From positions 434,001 through 498,000 of the forward strand of contig NZ_BLRH01000029.1 in NCBI RefSeq assembly GCF_025996515.1: a DNA stretch of 64,000 nucleotides. The letters are read 5' to 3'. Source of the stretch: Rhizohabitans arisaemae (GTDB lineage: Bacteria > Actinomycetota > Actinomycetes > Streptosporangiales > Streptosporangiaceae). Under the pieces are notes generated by a model. That model searched no databases and was not told the origin of the DNA. It saw only the letters and a program-made list of their open reading frames with translations. Position 1 is the first letter of the stretch; every line of letters begins with the position of its first letter. Positions 16,908 to 24,041 of this stretch are shown here, one piece after another. The position numbers and the translations under genes were made by a program.

Positions 16908-17579
16908 ATGAGTAGCGCTCTGCTTTATCTTGCCATTGTGCTCATGTGGGCCGGAGTTCTGGTTCCCATGTGGTTACGGCGTGATCGTGATGATTCTCGT
17001 ACCGAGGCACACCCGGAAACACCGGACGGGGACGCCCCCACCCTGTTCGACACACTCGCCGGATCCGCCGACGCGGAGAACACCACGGAAAACGACCTGG
17101 AAACGGTCCCCGGCCCCGAAAACGGTGAAGACCAGACACGAGACGCGGAACATGCGGCACCGGCGCCCGCCCCAGCCGCCGCAGAAAAGTCACAAACCGC
17201 ATCCAGCAGGCGGAGAAACCGGCAACGAATCGTCGCCCGACGGAGGCGGCAACTCCTCTGGTGCACCCTCCTGCTCCTCACCTCCGCCACCCTGGCCCTC
17301 TCCCGAATCATCCCCTGGTGGGGAGCCCTCCCATCCATCGTCCTCATGGCCGGATACCTCACCGTCCTCCGCTCGGCCATGAAAATCGATCAACTGCGCC
17401 GCGAAGCCGAAAAGCGCGAACGAGCCCGCAGACAGCGCGAACAAGCCCGCCGCCGCGAGCAAGAACGCAGACGCGAACAGGCCCAGCAAACCGCCGACAT
17501 CATCGACCTCAGCCCCCACCTGCCCGAGGAACCCTACGACCAGTACGAAGACGCCCGACGCCGAGCAGTCGGCGACTGA
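16908..17579 (+). CDS. sepX: Divisome membrane protein SepX/GlpR
   Basis: The ATG at 16908 follows a G-rich ribosome site and gives 223 residues. It begins MSSALLYLAIVLMWAGVLVPMWLRRD, the hallmark N-terminus of the actinobacterial SepX/GlpR protein, which in Streptomyces associates with FtsZ and promotes cell division and hyphal compartmentalisation. An acidic linker (about residues 28-90) is followed by an Arg-rich segment, two further TM helices (LWCTLLLLTSATLALSRII and GALPSIVLMAGYLTVL), and a highly charged Arg/Glu coiled coil ending in a short acidic tail. Neighbouring galU-to-GNAT synteny supports the assignment. Confidence 0.85.
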   Translation: MSSALLYLAIVLMWAGVLVPMWLRRDRDDSRTEAHPETPDGDAPTLFDTLAGSADAENTTENDLETVPGPENGEDQTRDAEHAAPAPAPAAAEKSQTASSRRRNRQRIVARRRRQLLWCTLLLLTSATLALSRIIPWWGALPSIVLMAGYLTVLRSAMKIDQLRREAEKRERARRQREQARRREQERRREQAQQTADIIDLSPHLPEEPYDQYEDARRRAVGD

Positions 17580-17629
17580 CAACCACGGCGCAAACAACCC
17601 CCGACGTTTGCTAAGCTAGCGGAGGATTT

Positions 17630-17703
17630 GGGGCTGTAGCGCAGTCCGGTAGCGCACTTCGTTCGCATCGAAGGGGTCAGGGGTTCGAATCCCCTCAGCT
17701 CCA
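17630..17703 (+). tRNA. tRNA-Ala (anticodon CGC)
   Basis: A complete 74-nt cloverleaf. The acceptor stem GGGGCTG pairs with CAGCTCC and includes the G3-U70 wobble that specifies alanine, with discriminator A. The anticodon stem CTTCG/CGAAG encloses TTCGCAT, giving anticodon CGC, which reads GCG. The T-arm is GGGGTTCGAATCCCC. The CCA end is not encoded. A strong terminator follows. Confidence 0.95.
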
Positions 17704-17761
17704 CGCTCCTATGCGACGACCCTGCTCGCAAGCTTTGGGCTTGCTCGCAGGGTCGTCGCTT
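17701..17761 (+). repeat. 61-bp perfect direct repeat, copy 1 (starts at tRNA-Ala 3' end)
   Basis: The 61 bases beginning with the last three nucleotides of tRNA-Ala and covering its terminator hairpin recur exactly at 19822-19882. The repeats are 2,121 bp apart and flank the ECF sigma pair. The layout resembles att sites of an integrated element or the junctions of a segmental duplication. There is no integrase in between. Confidence 0.85.
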
Positions 17762-17768
17762 TATTTTT
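17713..17768 (+). terminator. Rho-independent terminator of tRNA-Ala
   Basis: GCGACGACCCTG...CAGGGTCGTCGC forms a 12-bp outer stem. A small TC/TC internal loop and a CAAGC/GCTTG inner stem cap it. A T-rich run (TTTATTTTTT, 17760-17769) follows, unusual in this GC-rich DNA and diagnostic of intrinsic termination. Confidence 0.85.
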
Positions 17769-18092
17769 TCCCGGGGGGCCACCCCCGGAGCCCCCCGGGG
17801 ACGGATCCGTTCCCGCCTCACCTTTGGGTTCCTCGGTTTACCCTTCCGGGCGTTTCCGTTCGGGCCTTCGCTTTGCTCGGCGGGAGGGGCCTTCGCTTTG
17901 CTCGGCGGGAGGGTCTTCGCTTTGCTCGGCGGGGTTGGGGGTGGGTCGCGTACGTCCGGCGAAGTGGTGTACGAGATGGCCTTCGCGTGATCCTGTTTTT
18001 GCAGGTTAAGCGTGTCTGTGGATGTGGGTTGTGCTGCGGTGTGTTGCCGGCAACGAGGCGCATCCGGCTTGGCGAGCACGTCCAGCCCCATG
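17762..18092. other. Low-complexity spacer with a triple tandem repeat
   Basis: This stretch has no convincing gene. It begins with the terminator T-run and a G/C-rich run. It then holds three tandem copies (17865-17933, periods 25 and 24) of a unit containing CTTCGCTTTGCTCGGCGGG. Open frames through it encode Pro/Ser/Lys/Ala repeats and look spurious. Confidence 0.5.
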
Positions 18093-18155
18093 CCGTTGGC
18101 GTTGACACAGTGGCCATCAGGACGTGCACGCCGACGATGCGTTTCTGCCTGTGCC
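18093..18155 (-). pseudogene. IS256-type transposase remnant, copy 1
   Basis: On the minus strand this short segment encodes RHRQKRIVGVHVLMAT and then, after a one-base shift, VNANG. This matches the conserved segment of mutator/IS256 transposases just upstream of a catalytic aspartate region (pattern: ...V..VLIATGVNADG.REILG). The same segment recurs at 19950-20007 with one indel and few substitutions. It is heavily truncated and frameshifted, so it is dead. Confidence 0.6.
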
Positions 18156-18277
18156 GGGGACGGCGACCACGACTGTGCAGCAGTCCAGGCGGCGCAGATG
18201 CCCGTGAACACTCAAGGCTCTTGTGACAAGACACAGATGTAACTCGAAGGGGGTCCAGTGCTGAAAATAGATCATCT

Positions 18278-18865
18278 ATGGTGACTGACACATCACCACT
18301 GGTGGTGGACTCCGAGATCATCACAAGTTCCCTCGATGATCCGGAGAAGTTCGCCGTCCTGTTCGACCGCTACGCCGCAGCGCTGTACAGGTACATTTCC
18401 TTCCGGCTCGGCCCAGGACTCGCCGAGGACCTCGTCGGAGAGACGTTCCTGATCGCATTCCGCAGGCGCGCCGCGTACGACATCTCCTACCGCGATGCCC
18501 GGCCCTGGCTGCTGGGCATCGCCACCAAGCTCATCACCGGCCACCGCCGGACCGAAGTCAGCCGCTACCGTGCGCTGGAGCGGCAGAACCCGGCCCAGCC
18601 CGTTGAAGGGCCGGAAGAGGCGATCACTCGTGATCTGACCGCTCAAGGGTCGCGGACTGTCCTGCTGAACGCGCTCGCACTGCTGTCGCGAGGCGACCGA
18701 GACGTCCTGCTCCTGGTCGCCTGGAGCGACATGACGTACGAGGAAGCGGCCCGCGCGCTCGACATTCCGGTCGGCACGGTCAAGTCACGACTCAATCGGG
18801 CCCGGCGCAAGGTCCGCCACACCCTTGGTGGAGTCAACCCGTTGGAGGAGCACGATCATGGATGA
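18278..18865 (+). CDS. ECF-type RNA polymerase sigma factor
   Basis: 195 residues. Region 2 is recognisable in residues about 22-85 (DPEKFAVLFDRYAAALYRYI, then LAEDLVGETFLIAFRRRAAYD and RPWLLGIATKLI). Region 4 lies near 130-185 (ALLSRGDRDVLLLVAW, TYEEAARALDIPVGTVKSRLNRARRKVR). Such sigma factors redirect polymerase to small stress or envelope regulons. The ATG at 18278 has no strong ribosome site, so a leaderless or GTG (18281) start is possible. It overlaps the next gene by eight bases. That gene is a likely membrane partner. Confidence 0.9.
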   Translation: MVTDTSPLVVDSEIITSSLDDPEKFAVLFDRYAAALYRYISFRLGPGLAEDLVGETFLIAFRRRAAYDISYRDARPWLLGIATKLITGHRRTEVSRYRALERQNPAQPVEGPEEAITRDLTAQGSRTVLLNALALLSRGDRDVLLLVAWSDMTYEEAARALDIPVGTVKSRLNRARRKVRHTLGGVNPLEEHDHG

Positions 18866-19607
18866 ATTGAAGACGCTCATCGGTGAACTGGAACATGAGC
18901 CGCCCCACTCCCTGGCCCGGCAACGCCTACGGCTCGCCCAGGAGACGACTGCGGCACCGCGCGATCGAGGCTGGAGGAGGCTGCTTCCGTTCGGTCGGCA
19001 CACCCGGCTGGACCAGCCGCTCCTGAGCGGGCGGCGGCTCGCGATGGGCGCAGCTGTGGCGGCGGTCATCACGGCAGGAGTGGCCGTGCCTTTGCTTGGT
19101 GATGCCGATCCGGCGTACGCCCTGACGAAGAACCAGGACGGATCGATCAACCTCAAGGTCTACGACTTCCGGGACCCCGAGCACCTCGAGAAGGAACTGG
19201 CAGATTGGGGTGTGCCGGCTGACATCACCTACCTGCCTCTGGGCAAGAGCTGCGGTAACAATCGGGCGCCCTTCCTCAAGGGCGACGACTTCGGCGCGAC
19301 CAAGGAAGAACTGTTGAGCAGTGATGCCGCCGTCCAGGCCAGGGTTCGGGAAAGACTGGAAAAGTCGATCTCTTTCCAGGCGATTCGCCCGCGAGATGGC
19401 ATCACCATCTACCCCCGCCACATCAAACCGGGCCAGATCGCGATGATCGAGGTCATGGAGAATCCGGTCACGCCCACGGTGGAGCGTCCCGGGGTCGCTT
19501 GGCAGTTCAGCGGGCGGCTGACGACCGGGCCCATCGAGCCGTGCAAGGTCGTGGCGGACCCTGAGGCCCACCACATCGGCGACGCCACACCACCGCCCGG
19601 CAGTTGA
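18858..19607 (+). CDS. Membrane protein partner of the ECF sigma factor (CU044_5270-like)
   Basis: 249 residues from the ATG at 18858, which has a GGAGGAG site inside the end of the sigma gene; the eight-base overlap implies coupled expression. The cytoplasmic N-terminus (DELKTLIGELEHEPPHSLARQRLRLAQE) is followed by one TM helix (LAMGAAVAAVITAGVAVPLLG, about residues 72-92) and an extracytoplasmic domain of about 155 residues with two cysteines. This layout fits the CU044_5270-type proteins linked to actinobacterial ECF sigma factors, likely anti-sigma or signal sensors. The usual zinc-binding ZAS motif (H-x3-C-x2-C) is absent. Confidence 0.75.
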   Translation: MDELKTLIGELEHEPPHSLARQRLRLAQETTAAPRDRGWRRLLPFGRHTRLDQPLLSGRRLAMGAAVAAVITAGVAVPLLGDADPAYALTKNQDGSINLKVYDFRDPEHLEKELADWGVPADITYLPLGKSCGNNRAPFLKGDDFGATKEELLSSDAAVQARVRERLEKSISFQAIRPRDGITIYPRHIKPGQIAMIEVMENPVTPTVERPGVAWQFSGRLTTGPIEPCKVVADPEAHHIGDATPPPGS

Positions 19608-19821
19608 TGCACACCCCGCGACGTGAGGTCCGGCCAGAACTCACCGGCGTGGGGAGTGTTTCCGGTCGGCACGGCAGTGGGGCGGACGACCCGGCCAGGA
19701 TTCAAGCCGCACTGATTCCGTCCCATTGGTCAGGCTCGACCCGGGATAGGATCACCGGCTTTCCGGGAAGCGATCTTCCTGGCCGCACCTCCACCGCAGG
19801 TCATGCCTACTCGTGAACGCC
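19608..19821. other. Spacer after the sigma operon
   Basis: No gene is supported. The short open frame through it has no recognisable product. The region leads directly into the second copy of the 61-bp repeat. Confidence 0.4.
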
Positions 19822-19882
19822 CCACGCTCCTATGCGACGACCCTGCTCGCAAGCTTTGGGCTTGCTCGCAGGGTCGTCGCTT
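19822..19882 (+). repeat. 61-bp perfect direct repeat, copy 2
   Basis: An exact copy of 17701-17761, including the final CCA-like trinucleotide of tRNA-Ala and the terminator hairpin (19834-19880). The T-run that follows copy 1 is absent, and the tRNA body itself is not duplicated. Confidence 0.85.
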
Positions 19883-19894
19883 CATCGGTCTGCT

Positions 19895-20015
19895 CGGCCG
19901 GGACCAGGCACCGTCCTCGGCCGAGGACACCCCGAGAATCTCCCGGTTACCGTTGGCGTTGACCGCGGTGGCCATCAGGACGTGCACGCTGACGATGCGT
20001 TTCTGCCGATGTCGG
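19895..20015 (-). pseudogene. IS256-type transposase remnant, copy 2
   Basis: The minus strand reads RHRQKRIVSVHVLMATAVNANG followed by NREILGVSSAEDGAW, a clear piece of an IS256/mutator transposase (consensus: V.VLIATGVNADGYREILG...AEDGA.W). Only about 40 codons remain, and the frame then runs into the 61-bp repeat. Neither transposase ends nor terminal inverted repeats are visible. Confidence 0.7.
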
Positions 20016-20149
20016 CGCAGTGGGTTCGTGTCATCATGGAGCCGGGTTTGCAACGGACTCCCGGGGTCGATGCGCCACCGGAGGTTCACTGCAATCCCAC
20101 GCCGGATCCTGTTACGGAACGGGCCATTGACCTGCGACGTAATGACGGG

Positions 20150-20244
20150 GTCCTCATCAAACCTTTGAGGGATAGCAACATAGCGGCCAGGTACGCCTCC
20201 GTGGTCTGCGCGGTGTCCTCTTCAACCCTCTAAGGGATAGCAAT
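20150..20244 (+). CRISPR. Relic CRISPR: two 30-bp repeats and one 35-bp spacer
   Basis: Repeat 1 (20150-20179) and repeat 2 (20215-20244) are both 30 bp and identical at 25 positions, including GTCCTC at the start and AGGGATAGCAA near the end. Both keep the internal dyad (CCT...AGG; CCCT-CTA-AGGG in repeat 2). The 35-bp spacer (20180-20214) is unrelated to the repeats. The geometry and GTCCTC...GCAAC style fit a CRISPR of the 30-bp class. No further repeats, leader or cas genes are in the window, so this is a decayed or solitary mini-array. The orientation is assumed. Confidence 0.55.
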
Positions 20245-20280
20245 TAGTGGTTATGGCGATCTGAGGACCAGAGTATCTAG

Positions 20281-20476
20281 CCCTCATCGACCCCCTCTCC
20301 CGGACACACGTTGGTAGTTCCGCGTGTGCATGCGCGACGTGTGGGAGATCTCCGCGGCCACCCACGGCGAGGTCGCCAACATGGTGCGTCGAGTCGCTGC
20401 TTTGCTGAAGACGACCCTTGCCCCCGACGGCGTGAACGTGAAGCCCAACACGGGCGAGGCCGCGGGCCAGTACTGA
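20281..20476 (+). pseudogene. HIT-family hydrolase fragment, frameshifted and truncated
   Basis: Frame A (from 20281) encodes SPGHTLVVPRVHAR, the GHTLVVP motif of HIT (histidine-triad) nucleotide hydrolases. Frame B (from about 20330) continues DVWEISAATHGEVANMVRRVA, then ALLKTTLAPDGVNVKPNTGEAAGQY before a stop. Joined with a single-base shift near 20335, this is the middle of a HIT protein ending just before the catalytic H-x-H-x-H, which is lost. N- and C-terminal parts are missing. It begins 37 bp after the CRISPR relic. Confidence 0.7.
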
Positions 20477-20520
20477 TCCGGATTTGACCCTGACGTTGCG
20501 TTAGGCACCACGATGAACGC

Positions 20521-21027
20521 ATGACCGACTACTATGAGGCATTCGATATCAGCCCTGTCCCTCCGCCCGGGCCCGATGCGACGCCACCTGAGATTTACCG
20601 GGGCATCTACGGCATGCCGATGTTCGTCATCGTGCCGACGCCGCACCTGGCCGCGTCCGTGGATTTCTGGACCCGCGGGCTCGGTTTCATCGACTTCTTC
20701 ACGGTTCCGGGCCAGGTCACGCACCTTCGACGGTGGGCATTCCAAGATGCCCTGCTGATCCCGACCGGTACTCTGCCGACTCCTTCAACGGTGAGCATCG
20801 GCTTCAGTTGCGTACTGAGCCAGGTCGATGAGATCGCGCAGGCGTGCACCACGCTGGTGCCCGGATGCACGACGGGACCGCGACAGACTCCGTGGAACAC
20901 CGTGGAACTGGAGGTCGTCACGCCGGAGAACGCTCGCGTGATCATGACTGCGGCCCGTCCCCTCGACCTCGACAGCGCCGAGGCACGCTACCTCGAAGCA
21001 AACGGCTTCACGCTCCCCAACGGGTGA
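20521..21027 (+). CDS. VOC (glyoxalase/bleomycin-resistance) family protein
   Basis: 168 residues. After an extended Pro-rich N-terminus, the VOC fold starts at MFVIVPTPHLAASVDFWTRGLGFIDFF (a beta-alpha-beta module) and continues with LRRWAFQDALLIPTG, then IGFSCVLSQVDEIAQAC and NTVELEVVTPENARVIM. This superfamily includes metal-dependent glyoxalases, dioxygenases and drug-binding resistance proteins; the substrate cannot be deduced. It lies 38 bp before a TipA-like MerR regulator on the same strand. A drug-sensing pair is a reasonable inference. Confidence 0.8.
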   Translation: MTDYYEAFDISPVPPPGPDATPPEIYRGIYGMPMFVIVPTPHLAASVDFWTRGLGFIDFFTVPGQVTHLRRWAFQDALLIPTGTLPTPSTVSIGFSCVLSQVDEIAQACTTLVPGCTTGPRQTPWNTVELEVVTPENARVIMTAARPLDLDSAEARYLEANGFTLPNG

Positions 21028-21065
21028 AACCGCGTAGGTCAGATGCGCATGTCAGACTCGACAGC

Positions 21066-21884
21066 GTGACCGACACCGCGATGGACGATGCCGCGGGATC
21101 CGGCGGGCTGACCGTCGGGGCCGTGGCATCGCACGTGGAAGTCACCGTCCGCACCCTCCATCATTGGGACGCGATCGGGCTCGTCCGCCCGTCCGGGCGA
21201 ACCACCGGCGGTTACCGGCTCTACTCCGCGGCCGACGTCGCACGCATTCACCGGGTGCTCATCTACCGCGAGCTCGGTCTGTCGCTCGACGACATCGGTG
21301 AACTTCTCGATGCTCCGACGGTCGACATGACCGTGCCGCTGAGACAACAGCGCGCCCAGCTCCTTCATCGCATCTCCCGCTTGCGGGCAATGGTCGACGC
21401 GGTCGATCGCATGATCGAAGCCGCACGCACCGGCATCCTGCTCTCCGCGGAGGAACAAGTCGCGATCTTCGGGCAGCGCTGGAAGCCGTCACTGGCCGTG
21501 GGCGCACGTGATCGGTGGGGCGACACAGCTCAATGGGCGCAGTACGCCGAGCGCGCCGCGGGCATGACTCCCGAGGACTGGCAGCAGATTGCCGACAACA
21601 TCGCAACGCTTGAGTACGACCTGGCAGCAGCCAAGCGCGCCGGCGTCAGGCCAGGCAACGCCGAAGCCAACGCTCTGGCGGAACGACACAGGGCCTCCAT
21701 GGGCGCGTACTTCGACTGCACCCTTTCGATGCAGGTTTGCCTGGGAAGGAAGTACACCGCCGATCCCGGCTTCACGGCCTACTACGACGCAATCGAGCCA
21801 GGCCTCACCATCTGGCTCCGTGACATCATCGACGCCAACGCCCGCGATCGAGGCATCGACCCGGATTCGGCGACCTGGACCTGA
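21066..21884 (+). CDS. MerR family regulator with TipA-S-like C-terminal domain
   Basis: 272 residues from the GTG at 21066. The winged helix-turn-helix is LTVGAVASHVEVTVRTLHHWDAIGLVRPSGRT plus GGYRLYSAADVARIHRVLIYRELGLSLDDIGELL. A coiled coil (QQRAQLLHRISRLRAMVDAVDRMI) joins it to a C-terminal TipA-S-type helical domain (EDWQQIADNIATLEYDLAAAK, MGAYFDCTLSMQVCLGRKYTADPGFTAYYD). TipA-S domains bind thiopeptides or albicidin-like drugs and trigger transcription, with the cysteines in CTLSMQVC as possible ligand contacts. The frame extends upstream into the VOC gene antisense-like region, which I exclude. Confidence 0.85.
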   Translation: MTDTAMDDAAGSGGLTVGAVASHVEVTVRTLHHWDAIGLVRPSGRTTGGYRLYSAADVARIHRVLIYRELGLSLDDIGELLDAPTVDMTVPLRQQRAQLLHRISRLRAMVDAVDRMIEAARTGILLSAEEQVAIFGQRWKPSLAVGARDRWGDTAQWAQYAERAAGMTPEDWQQIADNIATLEYDLAAAKRAGVRPGNAEANALAERHRASMGAYFDCTLSMQVCLGRKYTADPGFTAYYDAIEPGLTIWLRDIIDANARDRGIDPDSATWT

Positions 21885-22188
21885 CGCTTCCGCTCCCTGG
21901 TTGAGACACCGATGGGGAGGTCGGTGTGGGGGAGCATCGATCAACCGGTCAAGAGCCTGTGTCGGGGAGCCCTGGATGGCCTACGCGGTCACCGTTCTGG
22001 GGCCGGACGCGTTCTGGTGGGTATGTCACTGTCATCGAGATATTGCGGGTCTTGACGGAGGTTCCCGTCCTGGAAGAGGGCCCGACGGAGATGGTGACAG
22101 GTATGTTCCGATCCTGCCGAAGGCTTCACCGCCCTGATCGCCGAGAGGGCGGTCGAGCTCATCCGGCCGTCGTCGGCGAGGGGGTGAG
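21885..22188. other. Spacer upstream of the site-2 protease gene
   Basis: 304 bp. A weak open frame (21926-22192) ends in an ATGA overlap with the next gene, but its composition looks non-coding. Another frame near 22120-22185 (TALIAERAVELIRPSSARG) resembles a fragment of a helical protein. Neither is convincing. Confidence 0.35.
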
Positions 22189-23319
22189 ATGAGATCGAGT
22201 CTGCGTTTGGGGAGTGTGGCCGGGGTTCCGGTGGGGATCCACTGGTCCGGGTTGGTGATCGTGGGGGCGGTGGCCGCGCTTCTGGGGATCTCGGTGCTGC
22301 CGGTCGCCGCCCCGGGGCTGTCGCCGAGGTCCTATTGGATCGCCGCCGTGCTGACGGCGACGGTGTTCTTCGCTTCGCTGCTGGCTCATGAGCTCGCCCA
22401 CGCCCTGGTCGCCCGGGGCCGGGGCATCAAGGTCAAGTCCGTGACGCTGTGGATGCTGGGCGGGGTCACCGAGCTCGACGGGGAAGCCCCGACCCCCCGG
22501 GCAGAGTTGGAGATCAGCGCAGCCGGGCCGCTCACCAGCCTGGCCATCGCCGTGGTGGCCTTCGGCGCGCTGGTTCCCCTCAGCGGACCACGGCTGCTGC
22601 TGGTGGCGTTGGGCTGGTTCGCCCTGATCAACGCGGTGCTGGGGGTGTTCAACCTTCTCCCTGCGGCCCCGATGGACGGTGGCCGGATTCTGCACGCGGT
22701 GCTCTGGTGGAGGTATCGCGACCGGGCCCGAGCCGACCGGGCGACCGCGAAGGCGGGGGAGCGGCTGAGCATGGCCCTGGTGGGCCTGGGTCTCGCGCAG
22801 ATGGTCTTCTGGTCCCCGATCGGTGGCCTTTGGACGGTGTTGATCGGCTGGTATCTCATGGGTGTGGGCCGTATCGAGGGCGTCGTCCGGATGGCGAAGG
22901 AAGGGCTGAGGGGACTACTCGTCCGGGACATCATGACGCCTGATCCCGACACGGCCCCGGCCTGGTCCGACCTGCAGGGTTTCGCGACGTCGGTGGGGTT
23001 GCTGTCACGGCAGGGCGTTTTCCCCGTCGTGGACTTCTCCGGCGCCCCGGTCGGCTCCGTTTCGCTGGATGCGATCGCGGCGCTGCCCCCGGAACGGCGT
23101 GCCGCCACGCGGGTGGGGGAGCTGGCTCGCCCGATTCCCGCGGAACGCCTCCTGGCGCCCGACGATCCCGCCGAACGGATCCTGAACTGCGCCGCGCCCC
23201 GCAACGAGCCGGTCGCCTTGGTCTGCGAGGCCGGTCGGGTGATCGGCATGGTCAGCGGGCCGGATCTGGCGCGGATCCTGTCGCAGGCAGCCCTGCGTGG
23301 CTCCACCACGGCGGTGTGA
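22189..23319 (+). CDS. Site-2 protease family (M50) with CBS-like C-terminus
   Basis: 376 residues with an excellent GAGGGGG ribosome site. The intramembrane zinc protease core has HELAH at residues 67-71 and NLLPAAPMDGGR near 158-169, the two metal-ligand segments. At least five TM segments are visible. From about residue 240, MTPDPDTAPAWSDLQGF and QGVFPVVDFSGAPVGSVSL begin a pair of CBS-like repeats, as in Rip3-type actinobacterial homologues; CBS pairs bind adenine nucleotides. It probably cleaves membrane-bound regulators after a first cut. The gene stands alone. Confidence 0.88.
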   Translation: MRSSLRLGSVAGVPVGIHWSGLVIVGAVAALLGISVLPVAAPGLSPRSYWIAAVLTATVFFASLLAHELAHALVARGRGIKVKSVTLWMLGGVTELDGEAPTPRAELEISAAGPLTSLAIAVVAFGALVPLSGPRLLLVALGWFALINAVLGVFNLLPAAPMDGGRILHAVLWWRYRDRARADRATAKAGERLSMALVGLGLAQMVFWSPIGGLWTVLIGWYLMGVGRIEGVVRMAKEGLRGLLVRDIMTPDPDTAPAWSDLQGFATSVGLLSRQGVFPVVDFSGAPVGSVSLDAIAALPPERRAATRVGELARPIPAERLLAPDDPAERILNCAAPRNEPVALVCEAGRVIGMVSGPDLARILSQAALRGSTTAV

Positions 23320-23390
23320 AGGGACCCGGGGGAGCTCGGCCGCGCGTTCGCCGTACCCGCGCATGTGCAGGACGACGGGGGACGCGGCGG

Positions 23391-24041
23391 TCAGCGGCCC
23401 AGACCGGCGTCCCGGGCTTGGACTATCGCTTGGGAGCGGTCGGCCACCTGGAGTTTGGCGAAGATCGTGGAGATGTTGTTGCGGACCGTCTTGGGGGACA
23501 GGGAGAGGCGTTCGGCGATTCTCGGGTTGGACAGGCCCGCCGCGATGAGGCCGAGGATCTCCCGCTCGCGCGCGGTCAGCTGGGGAAAGGGCTCCGGCCG
23601 CGGAGGGTGCTCGACGGCGAGCCGGGCGAAGTAGCGGGTCACCCGCTGGGCCAGGGCCGGGCCGAAGATGGCCTCACCGCCGGCGACGGCCGTGACGGCC
23701 CGGAGGATCTCCGTCTGGTCGGCACCCTTGAGCAGGTACCCGCGGGCTCCGGCCAGCATCGCGGCGAAGACGCTGTCGTCGTCCTCGTGCATCGTGAGGA
23801 CGAGTACGCCGGTCGCCGGGAACATGGAGACGATCCGCTGGGTGGCCTGAACGCCGTCCAGCCGGGGCATCTGCAGATCCATGACGACGACGTCCGGACG
23901 GAGCTCGGCGGTACGGGCGACCGCCTCCTCCCCGTCCGCGGCGGTGCCGACCACGTCGACTTCGCCGCTGGAGTCCAGCAGCATCCGCAGGCCGTTCCGG
24001 TACACGGGATGGTCGTCGACGAGGAGCACCCGGGGCGTCAT
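23391..24041 (-). CDS. NarL/FixJ-type response regulator
   Basis: 216 residues. The receiver domain has DD at 9-10, the phospho-acceptor D55 in VVVMDLQMPRLDG, and the conserved T and K of LVLTMHEDD and GYLLKGAD. The LuxR-type HTH is at about 148-210 (LTAREREILGLIAAGLSNPRIAERLSLSPKTVRNNISTIF, split across two recognition helices). The ATG overlaps the stop of the upstream kinase (ATGA), so the two are coupled as a two-component system. Confidence 0.93.
   Translation of the reverse strand: MTPRVLLVDDHPVYRNGLRMLLDSSGEVDVVGTAADGEEAVARTAELRPDVVVMDLQMPRLDGVQATQRIVSMFPATGVLVLTMHEDDDSVFAAMLAGARGYLLKGADQTEILRAVTAVAGGEAIFGPALAQRVTRYFARLAVEHPPRPEPFPQLTAREREILGLIAAGLSNPRIAERLSLSPKTVRNNISTIFAKLQVADRSQAIVQARDAGLGR

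Noticed and set aside
17701-17761. A complete genomic island integrated at tRNA-Ala
   Set aside because: The repeat overlaps only three tRNA bases and no integrase or replication gene lies between the copies, so an intact island is not supported. It is reported only as a repeat and a hypothesis.
17534-18211. Minus-strand frame crossing tRNA-Ala (with a GFEPLTPSMRTKC-like peptide)
   Set aside because: This peptide is a well-known artefact of translating the reverse of tRNA genes. The region holds a tRNA and its terminator.
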